This document shows, piece after piece, positions 43,259 to 50,641 of a stretch of 64,000 nt of DNA. Source of the stretch: an uncultured Chloroflexota bacterium (GTDB lineage Bacteria; Chloroflexota; Chloroflexia; Thermomicrobiales; UBA6265); assembly GCA_937901745.1 (NCBI GenBank), contig CALGSZ010000022.1, positions 93,500 through 157,499 of the forward strand, read 5' to 3'. Position 1 is the stretch's first letter. Each line of letters starts with the position of its first letter. The notes under the pieces were generated by a model, which saw only the letters and a list, made by a program, of their open reading frames with translations, was not told the origin of the DNA and searched no databases. The position numbers were made by a program, and so were the translations under genes.

Positions 43259-44167
43259 GTGAGGCGACAGCGGAGCAACGGAGCACGCGAAGCGACGGCA
43301 CGGGTGGATGAGAGCAAGGTCGCCGGCGATGGCGACGGCCGAACCAGCGAGAAGAGCGCGGCGGGACGGTATCGAATCGGCGTCCTCGCGAAGGCGCTCG
43401 ACTTGATCGATCTGCTCGACACGCACGAGGCGCTGACGCTCACTGAGCTCAGCGCCCATTCGGGCATCAACAAGGTCACGACGCTGCGAATCCTCGTCAA
43501 TCTCGAGGAGCGCGGCTACGTCGAGCGCGACGAGGCGTCCGGGCGCTATCGGCTCGGATTCCGGCTCCTCCAACTCGGCATGCGCGCGTCCGAGCGACTC
43601 GACTTGCGCACGACCGCGCGGCCGGTCCTCAAGTCTCTCCACGCCGAGACCGGGGAGACGGTCAATCTGGCGATTCCGGGCCAGGACGGCCTCATCTACA
43701 TCGACATCATCGAGAGCACCCACGGTCTGCGGATGGCCGCGACGATCGGGGCGCGCGACGATTACAACTCGACCGCCCTCGGCAAGGCGATGCTCGCGCA
43801 CCTGCCGGCCGCGAAGCGGGATGAGTTGCTGGCCGGGCAGACCTTCCCTCGCAAGACGAGCCGGACGATCGTCGAGCCGCAGGCGCTGCTGGAAGAGCTC
43901 GAGCGCGTCCGGCGGACCGGCTATGCCGTGGACGATGAAGAGAACGAGCCCGGCGCGCGCTGCCTCGCCGCGCCAGTCTTCGACTATCAAGGTCGCCTCG
44001 TCGCGGCGATCAGCCTCTCCGGCCCGTCCAGCCGGGTCACGCCAGAGCGGGAATCCGAGCTTGCCGCTCGGGTGCGAGACGCGGCCGCGCGAATCTCCGC
44101 CGCGCTCGGCTACAGCCAACCAAGCGCCACTGACGAGTCTCCGGCTGCCACGCCCGCCGATGTCTGA
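43259..44167 (+). CDS. IclR family transcriptional regulator
   Basis: About 302 residues. A charged N-terminal extension leads to a winged helix (about 38-95: VLAKALDLIDLLDTHEALTLTELSAHSGINKVTTLRIL) and an IclR effector domain (about 105-285: STALGKAMLAHLP, GYAVDDEENEPGARCLAAPV). IclR proteins usually repress catabolic operons and are released by a pathway metabolite. It is the last gene of operon D, 50 bp after MocA. It is the only specific regulator within the 25-50 kb island, so I propose it binds the TTTC-N7/8-GAAA sites at promoters A-D. GTG at 43259 with GAGGG 8 nt upstream. Confidence 0.87.
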   Translation: MRRQRSNGAREATARVDESKVAGDGDGRTSEKSAAGRYRIGVLAKALDLIDLLDTHEALTLTELSAHSGINKVTTLRILVNLEERGYVERDEASGRYRLGFRLLQLGMRASERLDLRTTARPVLKSLHAETGETVNLAIPGQDGLIYIDIIESTHGLRMAATIGARDDYNSTALGKAMLAHLPAAKRDELLAGQTFPRKTSRTIVEPQALLEELERVRRTGYAVDDEENEPGARCLAAPVFDYQGRLVAAISLSGPSSRVTPERESELAARVRDAAARISAALGYSQPSATDESPAATPADV

Positions 44168-44317
44168 CGGACGCTGCCGGCGGAACTAGCACAAGCCCAC
44201 GTCGAACGCACTTGCGACGGCCGCCGCGCGGTTGGCTTCGGGATCGCGCGGCTCGCCACTGACTCATCTACTTCTCAGCGGCGCGACGAACGAAGCCCCG
44301 AACACGACCGGCCTGGA

Positions 44318-45433
44318 TCAAGCCACGGACGATCCGGCAGCCATGAAGAGAAGATTCTGCTCCGTCGCGCGGTCGAAGAGGTGGAGCTTCCTGTCGTCGA
44401 GCGCGAGCTGGATGTCCTCGCCGACCGTGGCCTGAAAGTCCGGCTCGGTTGTGACGATAATCCGTCCATTGCCGGCTTGGGCATAGATGAATTGTTGCGA
44501 GCCCATCGACTCGATCAGCACGATCTGGCACCGCAAGCCTGCGTGCTCATCCTTCGGAACGACTTTGAGATCTTCCGGCCGGATGCCGAGAATGACACGG
44601 CGATCGGGCGCGGTCTCCGCCAATGCCCGTAGCTCCCCTTTCAGCGAGTAGCGGAGCCCCGGCCCCTCGAGATAGGTATCTCCACCATCCCGGCAGACCT
44701 CGCACGGGATGAAGTTCATGCTCGGACTGCCCAAGAAGCGGGCAACAAACACGTTCTTGGGCCGGTTGTAGACTTCCAACGGCGTGCCGACCTGCTGGAG
44801 GACACCCTGATTCATGACCGCGATGCGATCGCTGAGCGTCATCGCTTCCGCCTGGTCATGGGTCACGTACACCACGGTCCCCTGGACGCGGGCGAACAGC
44901 AGCTTCAGCTCGGCGCGCATCTGCATCCGCAGCTGAGCATCGAGATTCGAGAGCGGCTCGTCCAAGAGGAACGCTTTCGGCTCTCTCGTCAGCGCCCGTC
45001 CTAACGCGACGCGCTGTCGCTGGCCGCCGCTGAGCTCCTTCGGCCGCCGATCCAGCAAATCCTGAATCCCGAGAATCGTCGCCGCCTCCATCACGCGGCG
45101 CTCGATTTCCCGCTTCGGCACGCCTCTGACCTCGAGGCCGAAGCCGATGTTCTGACGCACCGTCATGTGGGGATAGAGCGCGTAGCTCTGAAAGACCATC
45201 GCGATGTCTCGCGCCCCCGGCGGCACATCGTTGACGACGCGGCCATCAATCGTGATCAGCCCAGACGATGGATCCTCCAACCCGGCGAGCATGCTCAGGG
45301 TCGTGGATTTGCCGCAGCCGCTCGGCCCGACCAGGGTCAGCAACTCCCGGTCGTGAACAGTCAAATTGAGATCGTTAACAGCGACATGATTGCCAAATCG
45401 CTTTGTCACGTGCTCGAACCGAATCTCAGCCAC
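44318..45433 (-). CDS. carbohydrate ABC importer ATPase (MsmK/UgpC-like), operon C
   Basis: 371 residues. Walker A GPSGCGKST, signature LSGGQRQRVALGRAL, Walker B KAFLLDEPLSNLD, switch His in VTHDQAEAM, then the C-terminal regulatory OB-fold (TOBE) domain with ILGIRPEDLKV. This is the ATPase type that serves MalFG-like permeases, often several importers at once. It is the last gene of operon C, convergent with the IclR gene. As the only such ATPase in the window, it may also power the operon A importer. GTG start at 45433 after AGAGGG. Confidence 0.9.
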   Translation of the reverse strand: MAEIRFEHVTKRFGNHVAVNDLNLTVHDRELLTLVGPSGCGKSTTLSMLAGLEDPSSGLITIDGRVVNDVPPGARDIAMVFQSYALYPHMTVRQNIGFGLEVRGVPKREIERRVMEAATILGIQDLLDRRPKELSGGQRQRVALGRALTREPKAFLLDEPLSNLDAQLRMQMRAELKLLFARVQGTVVYVTHDQAEAMTLSDRIAVMNQGVLQQVGTPLEVYNRPKNVFVARFLGSPSMNFIPCEVCRDGGDTYLEGPGLRYSLKGELRALAETAPDRRVILGIRPEDLKVVPKDEHAGLRCQIVLIESMGSQQFIYAQAGNGRIIVTTEPDFQATVGEDIQLALDDRKLHLFDRATEQNLLFMAAGSSVA

Positions 45434-45478
45434 GGTGAGTTCCCTCTGGACCTAGATAGCTGACCGCGCCTAGCATCC

Positions 45479-46348
45479 CTACCCCTTGACCGCGCCAAAT
45501 GTCAGGCCACGCACGAGGTAGCGCTGGGCCAGGGATGAAAAGATCAGCACGGGGATGATCATCAGCGTGCCGAGCGCCGACATCTCTCCCCACCGCAGGT
45601 ACTGATCGGAGATGAATCCCGCGACAACGACGGGGACCGTTTTGGCGTTGAACGAGGTCAGCATGGACGCGTACAGAAGCTCATTCCACGAGTAGATGAA
45701 GGCGAAGATGGCCGTCACGGCAAGCCCGGGCAGCGCCAGCGGCAGGACGACTCGGCGGAAGCGTTGCCACATCGAGCAGCCATCCACGATCGCCGCTTTC
45801 TCGATGTCAGCTGGCAGATCCTGGAAGAAGCCGAGCATCAGCCAAATCACGAATGGCAAGCCATAGGCGACGTAGGTCAGGATGACCGCGATATACGTGT
45901 CGCCCAGGTGGAGTCGCTTGATGAGCACGTAATAGGGGATCGCGGTCGTAATCGGGGGGAAGATCCGCGTGATGAGAATCCAGAGCATGATTGCGCGGCG
46001 AAGCGCGAACGAGAGATACGTCTTGGCAAGCGCATAGGCGGCGAGTGACCCGAAAAAGGTGGTCAACGCCGTCGTTGCCAGGGCGATGATCGTGCTGTTG
46101 AGGAAGGCTCGCGGGACGCCGGCCGTTTGAAAGACGGCTTCGTATGACTCCAACGTGAAGCGAGTGGGGATGATCACCGGCGGGTAGGTCGCCTGGTCCG
46201 CGCCGACCTTGACCGAGGTCGTGACGAGCCAGTAGGCGGGGAAGGCGATGATGATCAGCACCAGGCCAGTGATGCCGTACAGCAACCCCGTCTTGAGGTG
46301 CCGTTGCAAACGGTAGTTGATTGCCGGCGACATGGCGCGCTCACTCAT
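45479..46348 (-). CDS. carbohydrate-type ABC importer permease (MalG-like), operon C
   Basis: 289 residues, six helices. The EAA loop is DIEKAAIVDGCSMWQRFRRV and the C-terminus ends YLVRGLTFGAVKG as in MalG relatives. The start overlaps the upstream permease gene by 8 bp. It forms the membrane channel with that MalF-type partner. Confidence 0.9.
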   Translation of the reverse strand: MSERAMSPAINYRLQRHLKTGLLYGITGLVLIIIAFPAYWLVTTSVKVGADQATYPPVIIPTRFTLESYEAVFQTAGVPRAFLNSTIIALATTALTTFFGSLAAYALAKTYLSFALRRAIMLWILITRIFPPITTAIPYYVLIKRLHLGDTYIAVILTYVAYGLPFVIWLMLGFFQDLPADIEKAAIVDGCSMWQRFRRVVLPLALPGLAVTAIFAFIYSWNELLYASMLTSFNAKTVPVVVAGFISDQYLRWGEMSALGTLMIIPVLIFSSLAQRYLVRGLTFGAVKG

Positions 46349-47300
46349 TTTGCTGCAGCTTCCTGATGAAGAAGAGGGAGATGATGAAGATCACGATGAG
46401 GAAGACCCACGACATCGCGCTGGCCTGGCCAATTTGGAAGAAGCGCAGACCTGTCTTGTAGATCAACATCGAAAGGAGCTCGGTCGTCTGGCCGGGTCCG
46501 CCGTAGGTCATCGTGAAGACGATATCGAAGACCTTGAACGCATCCATGATGCGGAGCAGGAGTACGACGATGATGACGGGGCGGAGCATCGGCAGGGTGA
46601 TCCGGCGGAACACCTGCCAGGAGGAAGCGCCGTCCACCGCCGCCGCCTTGTAGAGGTCAACAGGCAGCGATTGGATGCCCGCCGCGAGGACGAACGCGAC
46701 AACGGGGAGGTTCTGCCAAATCTCGACGGTGATGACAGCAGGCAGCGCTTGAGACGGTGAGCCGAGCCACGGCTGAGGGGCAATGCCGACGAGATCGAGC
46801 AGCCAGTTGACCACGCCATAGGTCGAGTGGAAAAGGGTCCGCCAGAGCACCCCGGCCACGACCGGCGCCATCATCAGCGGGACGAGCAAGACGGTCCTGA
46901 TGAGCCCGATCGCCCGAATCCGTGACGTGGCCAGCAGCGCGAGCCCCATCCCGAGCACGAACTCAATTGTGACCGCGGAGACGACGAAGATCAGCGTAAC
47001 GCGGATACTGTTACGGAACGCTTCGGATTCCCAGAGGTTGCGATAGTTATCGAGTCCATACCAAATCGGCCGGCTATTCGGAAGCATCATGTTCCAGGAA
47101 TGGAACGAGAGCCACAGCGAATAGAGCAGTGGGTAAACCGAAGTAATGAGCAGAAACAATATTGAGGGCGCGAGGAAGAGCACCGAGACCCAGCGCTCGC
47201 GCGTGTGGCGCTGGCGCACAACCGGCTCCGAGGTCGCCGCTCCCCAAGCCGGCGGGCCCATCCGGTCAGCGACGCGTGGCGCGTCCGTCGAAGCAGTCAT
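46341..47300 (-). CDS. carbohydrate-type ABC importer permease (MalF/UgpA-like), operon C
   Basis: 319 residues. A hydrophilic N-terminal tail of about 38 residues precedes six helices (WVSVLFLAPSILFLLITSVYPLLYSLWLS first). The EAA loop is DLYKAAAVDGASSWQVFRRI. It is third in operon C, separated from the binding-protein gene by a strong stem-loop. Confidence 0.9.
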   Translation of the reverse strand: MTASTDAPRVADRMGPPAWGAATSEPVVRQRHTRERWVSVLFLAPSILFLLITSVYPLLYSLWLSFHSWNMMLPNSRPIWYGLDNYRNLWESEAFRNSIRVTLIFVVSAVTIEFVLGMGLALLATSRIRAIGLIRTVLLVPLMMAPVVAGVLWRTLFHSTYGVVNWLLDLVGIAPQPWLGSPSQALPAVITVEIWQNLPVVAFVLAAGIQSLPVDLYKAAAVDGASSWQVFRRITLPMLRPVIIVVLLLRIMDAFKVFDIVFTMTYGGPGQTTELLSMLIYKTGLRFFQIGQASAMSWVFLIVIFIISLFFIRKLQQNE

Positions 47301-47336
47301 CGTCGAGCGATTCTCACCAAGCTATCTCACCGAGAT

Positions 47337-47378
47337 CCGGCAGCATGCCAAGCGAGTTCATGTGAGGCATGCTGCCGG
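47337..47378 (-). promoter_or_regulatory. intercistronic stem-loop, binding protein to permease (operon C)
   Basis: CCGGCAGCATGCC (47337-47349) and GGCATGCTGCCGG (47366-47378) form a perfect 13-bp stem with a 16-nt loop, between the binding-protein stop at 47449 and the permease start at 47300. No T-tract follows, so partial termination or mRNA protection is more likely than full termination. Confidence 0.7.
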
Positions 47379-47448
47379 AATGCGATTCAACGCCTCTTGA
47401 GAAGGGGACCGGCGACGCGGTTGATGCCGCCAGGTCCCCAAACCGCCG

Positions 47449-48762
47449 TTACTCCTTGTATTCGAAGCTGGGCGGCGCCTGCTTGATCAGCTCTTCCCAC
47501 TTGCTGGCGACATCGTTGAGCATGTCGGGGATTTCCTGCTGATCCGACAGCGCCGCCGACAGACCTTCGGCAAGGGTGATGAACATCTCGAGCCACTGCG
47601 GCAGGCCGGGCGCGAACGGCTTGGCAACGTTGTACGCCTCCGCCACCGACTCCAGATACGGCCGCTGCTCGAGCACATCAGGCTCGGTCCAGACCGCCCG
47701 GCGCGGCGACTCGACGTTGTAATCGAGGAGGAGCCGCTTGGCGTTGTCCAAGCCCGTGCAGTAGGCGATGAAGTCGAACGCCGCCTCGATGTTCTGCGAC
47801 GTGTTGAAGATGACCATGTTGTGCTGGACGAAGTTGCCCGACCCGTTCTCCGGGTACCGGCCAACCGCCCAGTTGCCGACGACCTGCGACTTCTCCGGGT
47901 TGTCGAGGTCCGGCAGGATGAACGCGGACCAGCCCTCGAGCACCGCGGCGTCGCCTGCCAAGAAGGCATTGGAGGCGTCCGGGTTGTCCCAGCCAAGGAT
48001 GCCTGGCGGAGCGAACCGCTTCATGTGGTCATACAGCATCTGGGCGGCCTTGATGCCCTTCTCGCTGTTGATGAGCGGCTTCCAATCTGGCGTCAGGAGC
48101 GGATCGCCCTGCGACCAGTAGCGCGCCAGGAAGAGCTTCGGCAGCTGGGCCGGGACGCCCGCGAAGCTAAGGCCGTACTTGCCGTCGGTGGTGAGGGATT
48201 CGAGCAACGCCTCGTACTCGGCCCACGTCGTCGGGAACTGGTCGATCAGGTCCTTGCGGTAGAAGACCCACGAGGAGCCGACCTGAATCGGCAGGCCGTA
48301 GCGGACACCCTCCTGACCGCCCGCGACGCCCTCGCCGTACTTGTAGATCGGATCGAAGAACCCATCCATGTTATAGCCGCGAGCCTCGATCAGCTCGTTG
48401 ATCGGCTGGAGATAGGGGAAGATCGTGTACTGGAACTCGATGTCGTTGCAGAAGAAGTCGTAGCTCGGCGTGCCAGCGGCCAGCTCGCCCTGGATCTTCG
48501 GCATCAGCTGCTCCCAGGGCTGCTCGTCCCACTCGATTTTGGCGCCGGTCTGCTCCTCGAACTCAGCCGAGAACTGATGCAGCGCCGCGTTATAGGCGAT
48601 GCCACCCTGGGTCAGGCCACGCAGCGTGACGCCCGCGTACGGCTTGTCCTGCGCGCGAGCGCGTGACGGAGCCAGACCAGCGCGTCCGGCCGCCGCCAGA
48701 CCGGCTGTGGCTCCTGCCAGCTTCAGAAGGCTTCGACGCGTGAGGTCAATGTTACCGGCCAT
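47449..48762 (-). CDS. ABC importer solute-binding protein (family 1), Tat-exported, operon C
   Basis: 437 residues. The twin-arginine signal LTRRSLLKLAGATAGLAAAGRAGLA (about 6-30) is cut near ARAQD. The mature protein is a family-1 binding fold with LRGLTQGGIAYNAALHQFSAEFEEQTGAKIEW at its start and VGSSWVFYRKDLI, GDAAVLEGWSAF in the ligand cleft region. The ATG at 48762 has GGAGG 7 nt upstream; 29 upstream codons of open frame lack family features. It lies 102 bp after the M81 gene in operon C. Confidence 0.87.
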   Translation of the reverse strand: MAGNIDLTRRSLLKLAGATAGLAAAGRAGLAPSRARAQDKPYAGVTLRGLTQGGIAYNAALHQFSAEFEEQTGAKIEWDEQPWEQLMPKIQGELAAGTPSYDFFCNDIEFQYTIFPYLQPINELIEARGYNMDGFFDPIYKYGEGVAGGQEGVRYGLPIQVGSSWVFYRKDLIDQFPTTWAEYEALLESLTTDGKYGLSFAGVPAQLPKLFLARYWSQGDPLLTPDWKPLINSEKGIKAAQMLYDHMKRFAPPGILGWDNPDASNAFLAGDAAVLEGWSAFILPDLDNPEKSQVVGNWAVGRYPENGSGNFVQHNMVIFNTSQNIEAAFDFIAYCTGLDNAKRLLLDYNVESPRRAVWTEPDVLEQRPYLESVAEAYNVAKPFAPGLPQWLEMFITLAEGLSAALSDQQEIPDMLNDVASKWEELIKQAPPSFEYKE

Positions 48763-48864
48763 GCTCGATCCTCCATATCGCTTTCGGCCCCGCCTGCCAG
48801 CACCGTCCATCGGGCTGGCATCGATGCCACCACATCCAGCCACTGCCAACCTGAAGCGAGCCGG

Positions 48865-50373
48865 TCAGCTTCGCACGTTGGTGACCGCCTCGCACGTGTA
48901 TGTCATTGCTCGATCGAGCGGGAAGAGCGGCCGGTCAACCCGGGTGAACGGAAGGTTCTCTAGGTGATCGCTGCTCATGCCAGGACTATCGAGCAGAATG
49001 ATCTCCTTGGCGATGCCGTCGTATCCGGCCCGAAACTGAATATGCGACTTGACGACCACGATCTGAGCATCGAGTGGCTCGAGGCCAACCGCGCGGTACA
49101 TCGCCGGGTCGACCGTCATCACCGAGTTGCTCATGACCAGGAGCGAGACCTGGCCGTGACGCAACACCGCGCTCGGCCCCATGTCCATCTCGACGCCGGT
49201 ATACCCTTGGCCGCTGAAGCGGAATCGGGCATCGCCCGCCCAAACAACAGTGCCGCGGAAGCGAACTGGCCGGTTGAACACATTGTCGAGCTTGCCCCCG
49301 ACCAGAACATCGACTTCGCTTCCGACTCCGGCCGCAATGGCCTGCTCGGCGACTTCGGCATCGCGAACGCAGACATAGGCGGGCCGGTCCGGGTTGATTC
49401 GCAGGAGCGCCTCGATCACGGCGGTTGCATCGCCGGGTGAGCCAGCTCCGGTGCCATCGGCGATGTCCGAGAGGACGACCGGCCCGTCCGGCCGAGCGAG
49501 CGCGCGCTGGATCGCGGCCTCGATCGGCACCAGCTCGGTGTCAAGAAACGCATCGCGCTCCGACCAGGCTTGGTCGGCCAATTTGCAGGCAACTTCCCGC
49601 GCGAGGCTCGCATCGCGATCCGTGACGGCGATGGTTGCGAATCCCATTTCGCGAATGTCGAGCCAGGGCTGAACGGTAAAGACGCTGGCCGAGAGGACGC
49701 TTCCGCTCTCCGCCACGGCAGCTGCATCCATCAGGCGCTTGAACGGCCCAGGCACGTGATGCATGTGCGTCGAGGCGGGAACGACCATCGGGATTTTGGC
49801 AAAGGCCATCACCGGCCGAACTTCGCCCAGCACCGTGCGCACCAGCAGACGCGCGCCGCGCTGCCCCGTGTCTCGCAAATCGATGTGGGGACTCGTGCGG
49901 AATCCGACGATGGCGTCCGCATGCTCCACGCAGCGCCGCGTGACATTCGCGTGCAGATCCATCGTGACGACCAGCGGCACGTCGGGGCCGATCAAAGAAC
50001 GGACGGCAGCGATGATCGCGCCGTCCGGATCGTCGTCATCTTCGGCAACCATCGCCCCGTGCAGCGCGAGGAGGACGCCGTCGAGCTTTCCGGCTTGCTC
50101 CAAGCTCCTGAGGAGGCAGTCGCGCAGCTCTCGGACGGTAGATGACGCGACCCGGCCACCGGACATTGCGAAGGTCGCAATGGTCGGCACGATCTCAGCG
50201 CCGTGCTGCTCGAGCACATCGAGAAACCCCGCGACCTCGCAGTTGGTGTCGCGACTGCGGTGGATGACTTCCTCGCCACTCCAGAGATGCCAAGCGCGGA
50301 AATCTTCGAGCGTCGTCGGCCGGGTGGCGAAAGTGTTGCTCTCCTGCTTGAGCTCGCCGATCGCGATTCGCAT
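48865..50373 (-). CDS. M81 family metallopeptidase (MlrC-like), copy 2, first gene of operon C
   Basis: 502 residues. N-terminal MRIAIGELKQESNTF, LALHGAMVAEDDD (103-113), metal pair D139/H141 in TMDLHANV, H163 in TSPHIDL, then DIADGTGAGSPGD and VEMDMGPSAV. It shares the full domain layout with the copy at 25234, but the text identity is modest, so the two are old paralogues probably with different substrates. It opens operon C, followed by binding protein, two permeases and ATPase, so hydrolysis and import are co-expressed. There is no signal peptide, so the substrate is cleaved inside the cell. Promoter C lies 50-110 bp upstream. Confidence 0.86.
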   Translation of the reverse strand: MRIAIGELKQESNTFATRPTTLEDFRAWHLWSGEEVIHRSRDTNCEVAGFLDVLEQHGAEIVPTIATFAMSGGRVASSTVRELRDCLLRSLEQAGKLDGVLLALHGAMVAEDDDDPDGAIIAAVRSLIGPDVPLVVTMDLHANVTRRCVEHADAIVGFRTSPHIDLRDTGQRGARLLVRTVLGEVRPVMAFAKIPMVVPASTHMHHVPGPFKRLMDAAAVAESGSVLSASVFTVQPWLDIREMGFATIAVTDRDASLAREVACKLADQAWSERDAFLDTELVPIEAAIQRALARPDGPVVLSDIADGTGAGSPGDATAVIEALLRINPDRPAYVCVRDAEVAEQAIAAGVGSEVDVLVGGKLDNVFNRPVRFRGTVVWAGDARFRFSGQGYTGVEMDMGPSAVLRHGQVSLLVMSNSVMTVDPAMYRAVGLEPLDAQIVVVKSHIQFRAGYDGIAKEIILLDSPGMSSDHLENLPFTRVDRPLFPLDRAMTYTCEAVTNVRS

Positions 50374-50418
50374 GCGTCAATCGCTTCCCACACTACGGCG
50401 CCACGGGAACTGCTCTCG

Positions 50419-50481
50419 TTTTCAGGATGCGAAATTGCGTTGATGTACGTGAGTGTAGCGGATGGGATTTTACCGCGTCAA
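50419..50481 (-). promoter_or_regulatory. promoter C with downstream TTTC-N7-GAAA operator
   Basis: Minus strand: -35 TTGACG (50481-50476), an 18-bp spacer, -10 TACACT (50457-50452). The palindrome TTTC-AGGATGC-GAAA at 50420-50434 starts 17 nt downstream of the -10 box. It drives the M81/ABC operon C leftward. Confidence 0.6.
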
Positions 50482-50500
50482 TGGCGAAGTGCACGGAGGA

Positions 50501-50630
50501 GTGCTGAGTCCTGAGTGCTGAGAGAGAAGTGCTCTAGAGCAGGTGCCAGGGCAGGAGCAAGAGGTGCCGGGTGCTGAGCCGAGGGCAGCTAGCCAGCTCG
50601 GCTTGCAGCTCAGCACCCAGCACTCAGCAC
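50501..50630. repeat. copy 2 of the CTCAGCAC-type repeat, arranged as a long hairpin
   Basis: Arm 50501-50522 (GTGCTGAGTCCTGAGTGCTGAG) and arm 50609-50630 are inverted copies of one 22-mer, matching in 20 of 22 positions. A shorter inner pair nests inside (GTGCTGAG at 50571 with the same right arm; GCCGAG/CTCGGC). The right arm matches the element at 9923-9944 in 21 of 22 bases. It begins 12 bp beyond the stop of the LuxR-type gene and could act as its terminator, or be a dispersed palindromic repeat. Confidence 0.7.
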
Positions 50631-50641
50631 ATGGGCCCGCG

